DNA from: Bombardia bombarda
Lineage: Eukaryota; Ascomycota; Sordariomycetes; Sordariales; Lasiosphaeriaceae
Length of the DNA: 64,000 bases
Assembly: GCA_030512295.1 (NCBI GenBank)
Contig: JAULSR010000003.1
Coordinates: 992,001 to 1,056,000, forward strand
Direction: 5' to 3'
The position numbers and the translations under genes are program-made. Positions within the stretch are counted from its first letter, which is position 1. Each line of letters opens with the position of its first letter. Shown here one piece after another: positions 41,465 through 54,055 of this stretch. The notes beneath the pieces were generated by a model, which saw only the letters and a program-made list of their open reading frames with translations, did no database searches and was not told the DNA's origin.

Positions 41465-44400
41465 GGCGGGCGACTTCTTGTGTAGGTCTGGCGGATTGCC
41501 GTGTGTAAGTAGTAGCGGTCGTCAAGGACGAGGATCCCAGGTCTGCTACAGGCCAAGGTCAAGGAACTTGAAGACGGGGCTGTCTGCTATCGGCCTTCTA
41601 ACGTCGTATTCATGAGAATGCGCAAGGCGTGGCAGGTGCTGGGAGATGACAAGACTTTGGAATGCAACTCTAGAGCAGCTGCTGCAGCTAGCCACAAGTG
41701 GGCACGATATGTGTATCAGTCGGGTCGGACGACAAATGGAGGATCGGACGAGTATAAGGATGGCCTCGATAGGGAGCAGGTGGTGCGGGGTGTGAAAAGC
41801 TGCTTGTAGTGTTAATGTAGGACGAAGAGCCCAGAAGAACGGCGTTAATCGGAAACGTGGCGCGTTTCCTGAGGACTGGAATGGTGTTTGTCGGTGTTTG
41901 GCGGTGTTGTTCTAAAAAAGGATCGGATCGGATTGAGGGACTGGAGGGCTGGGAGGAAAAAGTTGTTCGAGGACGGGAGACTAGGATCTGGTCTGAGAAG
42001 TCGAGCGAGTGCTACATGTAGCTAGTCGTAGGAGGAGGGCTGGCGCATATGGACTGGATCCAGGGAGAGAGACGTCTGCAGTCGGAAGAAGGGGTAAAGA
42101 AGACAAAAAAGTCAAGTTCTGCTGGATAGTGTAAGATATTGGTTCTCTGCAGACATGGGGGTTAGTGCAAATTCGTGGTTTCCCGTCTTGAAGCCTGGCT
42201 TCCATGGAGCTGTCGATCTGTGGTAGGGTTCTGAGGCCTTTGTCGCATTTCTTAAACAGCTGGGATCCATGCGGGCAGGGGCATTACAATGACGAAGGTG
42301 GTCGTGTCAGTGCGGGCAGCAGGAAATGCGCAGCACAGGGCAGAACTGACGTAACAGCCCTGACAGGAAGGCTCTGGGCCCAAGCTAACGCCGCACACAG
42401 CGTCCCTGGAGATAGCTTTGGAGCTAGGGGCCAGACAGGGTACGTTACGCGTGGAGAATGTCGAAGAACAGAACGACTTTTATCGCGGCGACTGCAATTG
42501 GCTGTGTTGTTCGTTCCACAGTCGAGTTCGGCCATTCCAAGAAGACGGTACTAACCTATGCTACAATGTCAAATCTGACAGTTGCATTTTCTGTCGATCT
42601 TGCTCGTCCTTCAATGGCCACGGACTGGAAGTTGGCGACTGAACGGGTTGGTGAGAGGTGGTGATTGGTGGTTGAAATTGAAAGAATTGACTGGTCACCG
42701 TCCAGCAAGACGGGGGGCTGTAAGGAGCATTCGGTCCGGTCGGGCGGGTTGCAGTGGAAAAGTATTTGGGTACAATTCGGCTACCAAGGTAGGCCCTAGC
42801 AACAAAGAAAAAGCGCCAGAGAAATTGATGGCATCCAAGGACGAGCGAGGCTCGATGGTTTTATTCCGAGGAACATCGATTGCATTCTTCCATGTCCAGC
42901 TTCTCATTCGCTTGACTCGGCCAAGGAACTTCTCGGACAGCTGCTACAAGTGGGGTCCATTGGGGTTCCAGTTAGGTTGCTTTTCTCGGCAGCAAAGACA
43001 TGGACCAGGCATTGGCGTGCCATGCCATGCTACCATTGCTAGGCAGGTAGCGATTATGTTTTGCGTAAGTAGGTCTAGGGGGGAAAGGTTCTCTGCCCGT
43101 CATAGTGACCAGCCATTGTACTTCTGGCGCAAGTGTAATCAGAAAGAGGGTGCTGGGTTGGCTCGGTGGACGGATACCTGAGAAGAAGAAAAAAAAGACA
43201 GGGGGCAAGAGAGGAAGTCTAGGCGACAGGGGGCGGCTCAAGCCACCTATCGATCCGGATCGCCCTTTTCAGGCCAGGCGATCCAATCCCAGTTGTTTCC
43301 GCGCTGCCATCCCTGAAGCGCGCCCCGACAAGTGGTTGACTGCAGTCTGCAGCTCCCATTTGACGTGACCGACTGCCCTGGCTGGTTGCTGATGCTGCCG
43401 CCAAAAGAAGGTCGGGAAGCCACAGGATCCTCAAGTGTCTGACTTTCTTCACAATCTCAGCCGTCTCGATTTTTCTCCATATCGTGCTGACCACAATGTA
43501 GCTTGTTAGTGAACACCAGAACATTGACCTCCTTCTCCTTCTGTCCAAGTGGGCATTGGCGACACCTTCAGTGAGGTAAATCAGGATTGCAGTTACCCCA
43601 AAATGACAAAAGGATGACAACACTATTCACCAGAGTCACAAGTGCCACCTTTTTGCGTCCTCAAATCACGTAATCCAATGCCTCTTAGTGTTAACCACGA
43701 GGCCACAAGGCGGCACCAGCTGATGCGAAAAAGAAAAATCTCGGGATCCTGACAGAACAAAAAGCTTGAGTCCAGTAGTGTAGCTCCAGGTAGCATCTGC
43801 CAGCGCCGCCATCAATTTGATATGATCGGCACTGACAGAGATAGTGAGACCTGGTCCTGCCGCTTTGACCTTCCGCTTTCCAGTCTTGACACGACATACA
43901 TGATACATTCAGCAGTCGAGGAAGTAAGTGGAACATAGGGTGTCTTGGGTACGAAGATACTTGTGTGTACATATCTTTGTACGTTGGCGTCTGTCCGTGG
44001 ATACGATATCTTGCTCAGGGCCTTCCAAAGAGCACCGCAGGTCCTGGCAATGCGCAGTTGAGGCGGCCGGATGGGCGGGCGGGCGGGCGGCCTCCAACAA
44101 CCGGAAACCTCGATTGATACGTTCTCTCTCTGTCGTTTTTCTCGATTTCTCAGATCCATGACCCAGCCAAGACAGCCTTGCCTGCGTTGGTTGCTTAGGC
44201 GAGTGACTGCCAAGGCACAGATTCTGCAATGAGCGTCCAATAGATAATTACCCGGTCCATCCTTTGAACATGTCTTTTGAAGTGCGGTTTGTTTGTCGGA
44301 ATATGACATGTGTGTACAAGACCTGTATATGTTACACTCTTGATAACCAACACTCTGGTCATTATCGAGGTAGCAGGGTACGTTTGAGCTACACTATCTA

Positions 44401-47400
44401 GGTGGTAGTAGTGGCTGGACGGTGTTCTAGGAGTGCCGTGATATGTGATATGCGGTATATGTTGTCGCGGATGGGATTTGATGGGCTGGCGGCTGCTTCA
44501 ATAGCTCAGACACAGCTGGCTTCCATCTCTTACGAAGAAATGTCCCACATTCGAGTGCTTGTGGTCCCCGCAAACTTCAAATTTAATTGAGCAGGGCCCG
44601 GACAGGTCCCACAAGCGGCAGGCAGGCAGGCAGGCAGGCAGAGGCAGGCCACATTCTAATGGATGGCGTGCGGGCAATTGTCTTTGAGCCACCGCATGGG
44701 AAGTTGGAGAAGACCTGGAGGGATGGATGCCAAGCCTTATTATAAGACGCTTGCAGGAGCATGCAGTGGGCAAAGCACCAGGATTACCGAGAGACCAAAG
44801 AGCCATTATTTTCTATCGAATGTCTGCTCGGCTTCTTCTCCGTCAATCCGGCCGAGGGGGAGGAGGGGTTCATAACCTGGTGGTTGTGAGGATGCTGGCG
44901 TCGTTTGTGAATGCAAATGGGGTGTGTTGAACTGTGGATGGCGGGGGAAGGAGGGGGAGGGGTAGAGGGGGAGGGGGAGGGGGAAAAAAGGAGGGGTTAA
45001 TCATGGTTAGACCACAATGGAAGATATCACAATGCAAAGCAGCGAAGCAGCTGGGTGCTGTTCCCATTCGGAATGATTGTCATCGCATCACAGCCACCAA
45101 CTGCTGGCATGTGGCATGCGTTTGCCTAGTTTATGCGCCCTTTGCCATGCCGCGTATGTACTGTACAGTAAGTACGGGGTACGAGAGCCACCACAAACAA
45201 GGTGGGTAGGGCGCGATGATGAAAAGAAACACACAAACTTCGGGTCAGATAACGTACTTGCCTACACAAGATGACCTCCAGACTAGCTGCCATCTCTACT
45301 GTGTAGTGCCTTGTGCTCAATGTGTTGACCTTTTGTCATGTACGTATGTCAGGTTCCAAGTCAACGACTCAACCATCATTCCCATTTGAAAGACTCCGCC
45401 CAGGCAGGCGGCGCAAGCGGCGCGGTGCGCTTTGGGATTTCCAGGATCCCTAGACTTCAGCTAGTTCCCGTTTCTTTCGCGCAGCGCCCTTCGTTTGTTT
45501 CCATTGTTTTTGCTTTTGCTTTGATGGATTCTCCTCCAGCCTAAGGGAAACTTTAATTGAACTCGGCCGAGAAATGAAACAAAACGAAACAAGAGCACGT
45601 CGCAACGAGCTTGGTCCAGTAGGATGAATGGTACCAAGAACGTGCTCCAGCCAAACATTGCGAGTGTACACTAGAACTAGGGGTTTTAGCGGAGATGGAG
45701 AAGGCACCACCCAGGTGTGAGTGCCCAACGGCAGAACAACCTCACCAATCCAAAGGTGGTCTCAAAAAATGCTATTCGAAAAAAAAAGGGTCCCCCGTTT
45801 GGCCGGTGATGTCCCGCGGTGTTGCCGCGCTTATAATTACAGGACTGGCGTTTGATCGTGGGAGGGGGAAAACCAGAGTTTGCCTCGCTTATTACCTGCC
45901 GCCCCTCACTCCAGCAGTCCAATCCGCCGCCGGAAGGGAAGGAACGAATGAATTTGATGGGGCCAGCAGTGCCGCGCCGATTTTTCTTTTCAGACTTTTT
46001 TGTTTTCGACACAAAATCCCAGCTCACGGGCCGAACCCCAACACCACCTTCTCCCCCCTCCTCACCCGCCCCCAACAGCCACTACTGTGTAAAAGCCCGA
46101 GAAAAGAGTTTCCAGTTCCAGCTGCATGGGCACGCCGTTTGATATGCAACATGGAAGTTGACCCGAGATCTTCCGAGCGACATGGGGGCCTGATAGGCTA
46201 AATGCTGCCAGGCAGGCCCTCCGCCTGCCAACCTTTTTTTCCCTGCTTTTTCTGGGCCTTCTTTCATACGTTCCCCCGCCAGATTCGTTGTTCCCAATCG
46301 TGAACGTAATCGTCGACGAAACAGGTGTCCTGCAGGTAATCCTTCCCAACAAGCTGAACGCTCGCTCACTCACTCCAGTTGGGTTCATGTAGGTACCCAT
46401 GTACCATGTTGTACTATGTACACATCATGCAAAGGGATATATCCGTATTTCGGACACCGGGTCTCACTGGGTCTGTCTGAACAAACAAATGGCTCATAGC
46501 TAGGTATCATTGGGCCGATCGAATCATTCCCCAACGTGGTTTGCTTGCTGGACGGACAGGTACCTACAGCCTCAGTCAGGTCCCGGTCTTCATGTGTAAG
46601 TGGCCTGCATATGTTCGTTCTGTTTCCTGCACGAACAGCTGCCATGGAAAGCAAGGACGGGACCCGAACCGAGCAAACGATGTGAAGGGGGAGAAAAGGA
46701 GACGAGAAAAATGACCGAGCTTCTCCCCGCACCGCACCGCCCGCACCGCAGCTAAGAGCTAAAGCAAGGCAACGACGCACACAATCGTCGTTGGTTACGG
46801 GACGAGAGAGCCCATCCTCTTGTTCCCCACATTCACACGAGTGGCTGGGTCGATCTGTGCCGCCGCCGGTCTGGCCGCTCCCGCGGGAAAGTGAAGAACG
46901 GCATCAGCTTCACGTTCGCCTGCACGTTATAAGCTTGCCGCCGGTTGCGCCAAGTCTTGTCAGTGTGAACAGCTTGCATTGTGATTACTGAGGAGCCTTG
47001 CCAGTGTCACACATTGCATTATTATGCCATACCTACTCGGACATTGTGAATGATCAAAGAAGCTCCCACCATGATGGTGATCGCCATGTATGCTGCGGGC
47101 TGGACCACAAAGGGAATTTGAGACAAAATAAATCCCTATCATAAAATGAAAATATTATGGGACGGCCCGCGATGCTACTAGGAAGAGCTGTTTGGACGGC
47201 ATTGCAAATCAGTTTACCTCGGTTGGGCAGGTAAGAAATGCCTTTTAAAAGGCAGGAGTGTAAATACATGTGCCACATGCCTATCAGGGCAGTTGGGTGT
47301 GGTGGTTGATCTGTTCCTTAAGCCGTGGATGGGAACAGGACATGATAACGGTAGATACTAATGTATTTTCATATTCCTTCAAACAACAATCAACAGATAT

Positions 47401-48813
47401 CACAAATAACTCTTCATAAAAAAAAAGGAATGACGAACACGTTCTCAACTCACGGGGCCGTCGTTGCCGCTCGTTTATCGTGATGCAACTTCACGTACGT
47501 CTCAATGTCTTGGCGATGGCGCGCAGTCCTGACGGCTGGAAACCATGGAACGACGCCCATATTGCTACTGTAGCAAGGGCACTGGCATGTTGCAGACTCT
47601 GGCAGATGCCTGCATCATAGTTGTTGCTCTGTCACACCAGACCAACCATATCTCATATCACAGCCCGATGTAAATGCAAACAACGAAAGGACCTCAAACG
47701 CGAATGGAGGAAAATACAGCAATAAAATACCAGCGGCAAATAAAGCAAGTCGTTCCCGGTTTATATCCCTCGGCGCATACAGAAACATATAGAGATATAG
47801 GTTAATCGGTACCGCGGCAGTACCCAGACTCTGTCAACCACTTCATGTCAATGCCGAGAGCACCTCGGGATGTTGCCAGCAGATGCCGAGATAGCCTCTT
47901 TACCAGGTTGTCACTGCCATAGCCAAGACTGATCATGTACATTACGCTTCTATTATAAGAATAAAATTGGGCGCCTGAGACACCTAGAGACAACGCACCG
48001 CCGCGATAGAGGTATGTACGCAAAACAGCAATGGAAAGAACTTCGAAGTCCTTTATCAGATCGAAGGAAAGGGGCTCAAAGCAAAAAAACGAAGGGTTCA
48101 ACCTCGCTGGCAACAGAGAAAGAGGCACTCGTTGAAACTATCAACACATTCACCTCAAATCTGCGGCCCAATAATATATTTCTTCCGCTACTAAAAATGA
48201 GCAGGTAGTCTAAAAGTAAAAGTCTACATTCATGTTCTAATATCGATCTTTGGCTGACACTATCTCCATCACAGACCTTGTTTTTTGTGGTCAGGGAGCC
48301 AACCCAACTGACAAGAAGCCACGCAAGAACAACACAACACCACAGCCGTAAATGCCAATGTGAACGGAGCATTAAAAAGATAAGCACTGGCATCAGCTTC
48401 GGCGTCGCCATCAGAATCATTGGGCAACTGTGTAAGGAAAATAACTTAGCTCCGTAGGTATGTAATGTAGGCAGTTGGAGAAACAGGCCACATCCCCAAC
48501 CCCCTTTCCCCTTCCCCTTCCCCTCCATGCCCCTCCTTCGCCCCTCCAAATCCCCTTTGCCCCGCCGGCTTTCCCTTCAGGACCTCAACAAGGAGGGGCA
48601 ACCCGCCCGATCCTCCGCCGCAGTATCTATCGGCTTTCCTTATTTGATAGCTGTCTGCGAGTCTGCTTAGATCGCTTGGCCGGGTGGTTGAAGTAGTCCT
48701 TGCGTGTCAATGATGCCACTGGCGGGCTGGCTGCCTCGGTCCATCCAGTCTTCAACATCGGTCACCATGGGTTCATCTCCCCATCTTTGGCACAGTTGAA
48801 GAATCAGTCCTCC
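41465..48813. other. 7.3-kb gene-poor region
   Basis: No supported gene. It contains the TPS3 promoter (to ~42.2 kb), GGCAGGCA repeats at 44617-44648, G-rich low complexity at 44940-44995, poly-A at 45777-45788, and CT-rich tracts at 46030-46080 and 48490-48570. The longest frames (42582-43181 plus, 45695-46201 plus, 43812-44309 minus, 47802-48128 minus) show no domain and no conserved pattern. Relics of transposons were looked for by eye (terminal repeats, reverse transcriptase or transposase motifs) and none was found. Confidence 0.45.
44617..44648. repeat. GCAG tetranucleotide repeat
   Basis: About seven GGCA units, with a further AGGCAGGCC directly after. Confidence 0.8.
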
Positions 48814-49612
48814 CAAGCACCAGGGATAAGGAGGGATGGGTTCTCAATCATTGTCCAGAAGTCCCCCGCGAAATCCTCCACCAAAGGATCCCAAACAAAG
48901 ATCCAATCCTCAGACCGCCGCCCGTACTTAAAATTCCTTCAAAGTGAACATATCTGCAAATGCCCATCGTTCGTCGTGGATCTTGTCGTCGCTCAGAAAT
49001 CCTTTCATTTCCGCCTTTCCGTATTTTAGCTGGTCGATGCCAGCAGATCGCAGTTCTTCCAGGAAGCAAATAATGGTCTCCTGCAGATTCTCAGTCGGGT
49101 GTCTAATCCTGAGTACATCCGCGTCAAATTCCCTCCAGCAGTCAAATCAGCAGTCGTGCCCTGGACGTGAGAGCATTCATAACCTTTTCGGCAATCAGTT
49201 CTGGCTGTCGATTCATCGTTTTCCTAGTTTACTTGGTTCAGCATTGATACCAGACACAAAACAGCGCAGTATCTTTGTTTAAGGCGACTGCCACTTTGGC
49301 AAAGAGCCTCTTTTGCCTCCTGGAAGATTCAATATCGACAGCTAACTCTTGGGCGAGCTTCTCCAATTCCTTGGAGACTTGGTGAAAGTACTGTAGTGAT
49401 GCCGGCATGGCAGCGCTATCCGTTCTATCCAGTCCCGACTCTCTTTGCATTTCCACAACAGATATGCTTAGATAGTCCAGCTGATCTACTATGGATTTGA
49501 TTGTCTCGGGTGCATCCCTGACCTCTTGCCAAAGACCTCGAAGTTTGAAGCCTTGCTTTCCGATATTTTCTGCTAACTGGACAACGGCAATGCTGCTGCG
49601 AGAACTTAGGAA
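48814..49612 (-). pseudogene. Decayed or mis-assembled fungal STAND/ankyrin-type gene
   Basis: The 5' part on minus (about 49612-49238) reads SSIAVVQLAENIGKQGFKL, then WQEVRDAPETIKSIVDQLDY and SSRRQKRLFAKVAVALNKD, a clear match in style to the helical N-terminal domain that precedes NACHT or ankyrin regions in many fungal proteins. After stops, a second coherent piece begins near 49148 with EFDADVLRIRHPTENLQETI, continues through FLEELRSAGIDQLKYGKAE, loses frame by one base in TTTT near 48937 (LKEF then KYGRRSEDWIF) and ends FWTMIENPSLLIPGAWED-stop at 48814. That C-terminal pattern recurs at the end of fungal ankyrin/NLR-associated proteins. A start codon and clean splicing were not found, so I treat it as broken; a real gene with small assembly indels is the alternative. 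Confidence 0.45.
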
Positions 49613-50918
49613 GAAAAAATATATACCTTTTGAGTACCTGCTCTTGCCGGACAGATGTGAATAAGTCCACTGTGAGATGGATTTCAAACTGTCGAAGCGA
49701 ATGTTGAAAGCACAAGGAAAAATTGAAGAAAATGGGACATAAGACGAAGAAACGTGAAGAACTGAACAGGAATCCCCGGAGAGGGGACCAGTTCTGTATG
49801 ACGGTAACACGGTCAGGTCTCTCACCCCGAGCACCGCATGATTTTAGTATATTAGAGTCCATATTCTAGTCTAGTGGTTATTGGAGTCACTATCGCACAC
49901 AATTCAGTTCCACTGCAGCAGTCCCTATCGTATCCGACAGACGAAAATGTTGCTATACATATCTACCTACCTGTGCAAGTATCTAGGATTTACCTTGATT
50001 CACTCACAACCTACCTACGTATAATCCAATCGTGGTTCGTTTGTTAACACAGCTGTTTGGATAGGGGTCTTCATTACAATCAGATTTCATTCATGACAAG
50101 ACCCTCTACGTTTCAGCCCATGACCTTATTGAACACTATTGCCAAAAGCTATCGTCATCTCAACATGTGTGCTGAGCGTCAACTGTTCGGCTTTCTTCTT
50201 GTCTGGACACACCTCAAACTATTGATCATACATAAAGACGAGTCAATCACCGGCTTTCTGCCTTATCGAGAACAAACGTTCGCTCCTCGCTGAGTGTCTC
50301 ACACAACACGGCTTGGTATTTTCACAAAATTCCTGGCAGCTCGATTTTGGCACCACTCATCAGGCCATATCGCGTGTAGTAGCGCGGTGCGATAGGAGTT
50401 TTGCTAACAAAGTCTATTTAACCTTTGATTGCTCGCCCGGGCCGGGCGTTTCACGACTCTCGGTAGCATTATTCGTCGCGCCTGAAAGATGTGTATTGAT
50501 CCAGGATCGATTGGCCGCGGGCGGCGGCAGTGGCGGCGGCGGCGGCAGCAGCGGCAATATTGTACCATTGCCGGAGTGATAAAGAGTGGGCGAGTTTGTA
50601 GGCAGGGTGTAGTGTGTGGGCAAGGCAGCGAGGGGTGCGGGGGGCAGGGAGTGTACCGTCGGGCGCGGGAGAACCACTCAAGTCGATCGCCGACCTGATG
50701 GCAGGTGTGTTAGCATCCAAATCAGTCAGGTCGAGCTGACAGGCGCCCTAAGCCCGGACCGACCTCCTCTCACTCATCCCCTCGCGCGAGATGTTGTCAA
50801 AAGTGCACAATGCGCGCGACAACAACCCCCAATTCCCCGCGCCGACTCCAACGTCTCCATCCGACGTCAGAAGCCACATAATGCTTCCGGCAAAGCACAT
50901 TGCAAAGTGCAACCTCCA
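49613..50918. other. Intergenic, no gene seen
   Basis: Includes possible 5' remnants of the decayed STAND-type locus up to ~49.86 kb. The GGC-rich patch at 50515-50560 is simple sequence. Nothing else recognised. Confidence 0.45.
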
Positions 50919-51415
50919 TCAAAGACAACCGCAGCAATCGAGACAGCACTCGCACGACTCCTCGCAGACCCAACAGCAGCAGATAACAGCCAGGCAGCCG
51001 AGCAGCCCACCGTTGTTCCGTATCGGCTTGGACTTGCGCTCCTCCCGCTCCTCCACGTAGATGACGCGGCGCCCGTAGTCTGGCTCATCCGGCTCGTCGG
51101 CAATGTACAGCATCGGCCGCTGCCGGCTCGGGCCGTAGGCCACCAGCTCTACGTGCGGCGGGGGGAGGTGTGCTGGCTGGGGGTGGTGAGGGTAGCTGCT
51201 GGGGTGAGAGCATTGTTGTTAGACCGTGTGTAGTATTGTCGGTTGTAGCGCTTGTTTTGTGCCGCTGCCGCTGCCGATGTGGGCGATGGTGATGGTGGTT
51301 GTTGCCATGATAAGGCGGCGAACAGCTCTGAGAGCAGCGGCAGACCGGAGAGGAAAGGAGACAGGAAATGCACTGACTCGTAGCTGGCTGTGGAGGATTG
51401 GTGGTAGTAGGCCAT
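50919..51415 (-). CDS. CYSTM-like cysteine-rich tail-anchored protein
   Basis: Small fungal membrane protein of the CYSTM kind, a family linked to stress responses in which the Cys-rich helix is probably membrane-embedded and palmitoylated. The start at 51415 has an ideal context (CCACCATGG) and gives MAYYHQSSTASYES; after one intron the protein continues SYPHHPQPAHLPPPHVELVA, a hydrophilic YGPSRQRPMLYIADEPDEPD stretch with an acidic/basic EEREERKSK patch, and ends GCLAVICCCWVCEESCECCL plus DCCGCL. The intron acceptor is at 51200-51199 (CACCCCAG) or three bases later; the donor is uncertain (GTCTCC at 51362 keeps frame; GTGCAT at 51373 does not). About 110 residues. The Cys-rich C-terminus after a Pro/Gln/Tyr-rich head is the defining pattern. 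Confidence 0.65.
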
Positions 51416-52657
51416 GGTGGATGACTGTCGGTCGATGCCGCTGGATTGAACTGGTCGCTCTGGTAGGTTGACTGCTGACTGACAGGACAAGACAAATGGG
51501 TTAAGATGTCGTGTGCGCGATTAAAGACTTCGGTAATCGCTGATGGTTTCGAGTCAAACGGGTCAGGATAGTATGACCTGACGACCTCATACACAGGTAC
51601 AAAGCCTTGGAATCACTTAAGGGTAAAGCAGAGAGTGAAAGGTTAGGGAGGTCGATGACGGCTTCGTCCGGCCAAGCCACAGCCAGAGCCAGAGCCAGAC
51701 CAAGGGGAGGAATCGCGTTTCTTATACCGTCCCTGGGCCAAACGCAGACCGGCGGGTTTCAAGAACAAACCAAACAGCTGCGTCTGTCAGAGGGGTCAAA
51801 AATAGCAATTGTTTGTTTCGTTTCAGGCTTCTAAGCTGCAGATAAGCGGCGTGCATGCGGCACAGCAAGGCGGGATGGCGTGTGGTCGCACCACTGATCT
51901 TCTAGAAGCCAACAGATTTGACGGGGGCGTCTGCGCTGATGCCCAATGCTTATTGAACACTTCCATGAATGCACGACGAGAGCAAGAATGGCTGTCTTGT
52001 AGTCAATGCTGGTAAGGAGACGCAACCAGGAGACAAAAGAGGGAAGGGTATAGAGCTCAATCTAGACTTCTAGATTGTGCAAGACTGTGTGGGAACAAAT
52101 CCCCGCCTTGTTTAAAGGTGGTAGGCAAGGTCGAAAGGGGCAACCAGAGCTGTGTATCGCAAAATCCTGTGATGGTACCAACGCTATAGTCGCAAGTGTT
52201 TCGAAACAGATCCGTTCAGATCGGATGATCGGGTTTTACCCCGGGCTCTCCGTTTCAGTCAGTCTTGGCGTCTGTATACGTCGTAGAGCCGACTCCAACA
52301 GCAGATGCCCGTTTCTAGGGCGGGCTTGTCCTTCCGTTTCAGCGAGAAAGAGCCCTGTCGCGCGATAGAGGCCGGCCGGCTGGAGATCAGTAGCCATGTC
52401 GAGCATCTTTTCTCTTGCACTCTCGATGTCGACCGCAGTCCATCCAGCCTGGACCACCAGGCCGCCGATCATCATGGCTTCCATTGATGCCGACTGTCAT
52501 TCGGAGCAGTTGAAGGAGACTTAGAAGGTCTACTTCCCTCAGCTCGTCTGCGCTCTCTTTCTTTTCATCCAGTCATCTCCCAATCCATTTGCTCTTGCCC
52601 ATGTCCCTTGTTACAGCAAATCCCCTTCCCTTCTAACCCACACAGCAGCAGCCCAGC
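51416..52657. other. Intergenic promoter region between divergent genes
   Basis: Separates the minus-strand CYSTM gene from the plus-strand gene at 52658, so both promoters lie here. A CCAGAG-type repeat at ~51676-51697 (CACAGCCAGAGCCAGAGCCA). No coding sequence supported. Confidence 0.5.
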
Positions 52658-53512
52658 ATGGTGGTCCCGGTGGCCCTGGCAACGATAGCTGCCACAGGAA
52701 GCATCGTGACGTCGATCAAGTCGGCATGGGAGCTCAGCCGCATGGCGAGGAAGAAGCTCGAGCAGAAGGAAGCACAGGACGAGGCGCCGTACGTGTTCCG
52801 CAAGCTGCGCAAGGCGTACCATAACGAGCTTATGACGGACGCTGAGTACGAGGTCTGGTACGAGAGGTTTCTGGCGGCTAAGGTCGACAAGGACTGTGAG
52901 TTACTGCCTATGACCTCTCTGCAGTATGTATCATTGTTTCTAACTCGCAGCCATGTGCACGTGGCAATCGTAGTGCCCGGTCTGCTTCGCATCAAGGCGC
53001 ATCTGCGCATCCTCGAAAGCGGCGTACCCAGCATCGGAATGAGTAAGAACAGTCGGTATCCGTCGTCTCACTCGTCATCGTCGTCGAGGTCATCACCGAC
53101 CGCGTCACCTCGAAGCTATCGCGATGACGATCGGCATGTTGGTCGTCGGCACTCGGTGTCGTATGCGCCCAGCCCACCGCCGTACAGGGAGATGCCGTGG
53201 CCGCCAAGCGCCGGGAGCATTGAGTACTTTCCAGAGCGCGGCGGCCAGCGGCAGCAGGGGGCGCGTCCCGAGCAGTTCATCCGACTGCAGCGCCAGGCCA
53301 CGTCGACTTATACCCCGCCCAACACCACCGGCTACGCTTCGTCCAACATCTCGCCTCGGATGATGGCGGTCAAGCCCAAGAGGAGCTCGTCGGTAAGGGA
53401 GGAGTCGTCGAGCTCGAGAGGAAGGAGCAGGCGGTATGCTGAAGAGAGCGAGGAGGACGACTGGTATGACGAGAAAAGACCGGCGAGGGGGAGAAGCATG
53501 AAGAGGAATTGA
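52658..53512 (+). CDS. Conserved hypothetical fungal protein, helical N-terminus and disordered Ser/Arg-rich C-terminus
   Basis: Exons 52658-52895 and 52974-53512 give 258 residues; intron 52896-52973 starts GTGAGT, contains TAACTC and ends TCGTAG, and joins VDKD to LPGLLRIKAHLRILESG in frame. The nearer acceptor at 52949-52950 would cause an early stop. Residues 1-25 (VVPVALATIAATGSIVTSI) are a hydrophobic helix, followed by charged helices KKLEQKEAQDE and APYVFRKLRKAYHNELMTDA with EYEVWYERFLAAK. From about 105 on the sequence is Ser/Pro/Arg-rich and disordered, ending in a basic tail. The EYD.WY motif is one I have seen in uncharacterised fungal proteins, but no function is known to me. Confidence 0.75.
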   Translation: MVVPVALATIAATGSIVTSIKSAWELSRMARKKLEQKEAQDEAPYVFRKLRKAYHNELMTDAEYEVWYERFLAAKVDKDCELLPMTSLQYVSLFLTRSHVHVAIVVPGLLRIKAHLRILESGVPSIGMSKNSRYPSSHSSSSSRSSPTASPRSYRDDDRHVGRRHSVSYAPSPPPYREMPWPPSAGSIEYFPERGGQRQQGARPEQFIRLQRQATSTYTPPNTTGYASSNISPRMMAVKPKRSSSVREESSSSRGRSRRYAEESEEDDWYDEKRPARGRSMKRN

Positions 53513-54055
53513 GTGGCCGGGGGAGGTTGGGAGGAACTGGTTTAGACTTTTAGAGTTGTTGCTGTTTGTTAGACGCGAACCCAGGAGGGAGCTAGGAGGG
53601 AGCGGGCAGGGCTGGACCATGGACTCGAATTATGGGCGTTCTCGGTGTATTTTTTCTTTGTAAGCTAGGATGCATATTGTCTGTAATTGACTAGAATTGA
53701 TATCGAACTGCGCAATGTTTTGTGTCAATGGACTGTGAATCGCGAACGGTTGACCGTGTCGCGACAGAGTTGACAAGGTCCAGGTGGCTTGAAGATCCAG
53801 AGCTAGGAGCAACAGGGGGTCAAAGTGTCAACTGCCAAGTCCACCTCGGTGGATTGGTGGGGTTGAAAACGGGGGGGGGGTTACATTGGGGAAATTCTGC
53901 AACTTCTGACCGCCAAAAACTTTCCTTGCCCGCAGTCCAGTGAAGTCCCAGTCTGGACCGATCCGAGCTTAGAACCCCCCTCCTCCCCCCTCCCCCCTCC
54001 CTCTCCCATAATCCCCCATCGCCGCCCTCAAAATCAACAACCTCAAACACATAAA
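53513..54055. other. Intergenic promoter of RSA4
   Basis: Contains one copy of the GTGTCAACTGCCAAG motif (53825-53839), a G run at 53872-53880 and a C/T-rich initiator tract (53978-54010) just before the RSA4 start. Confidence 0.5.

Noticed and set aside
42582..43181. 199-codon plus-strand frame in the gene-poor region
   Set aside because: No recognisable pattern; random-looking composition.
47802..48128. 108-codon minus-strand frame
   Set aside because: Starts without ATG and shows no domain or neighbouring exon.
41465..48813. Transposon relic in the gene-poor stretch
   Set aside because: No terminal inverted repeats, target duplications, or reverse transcriptase/transposase motifs found by eye.
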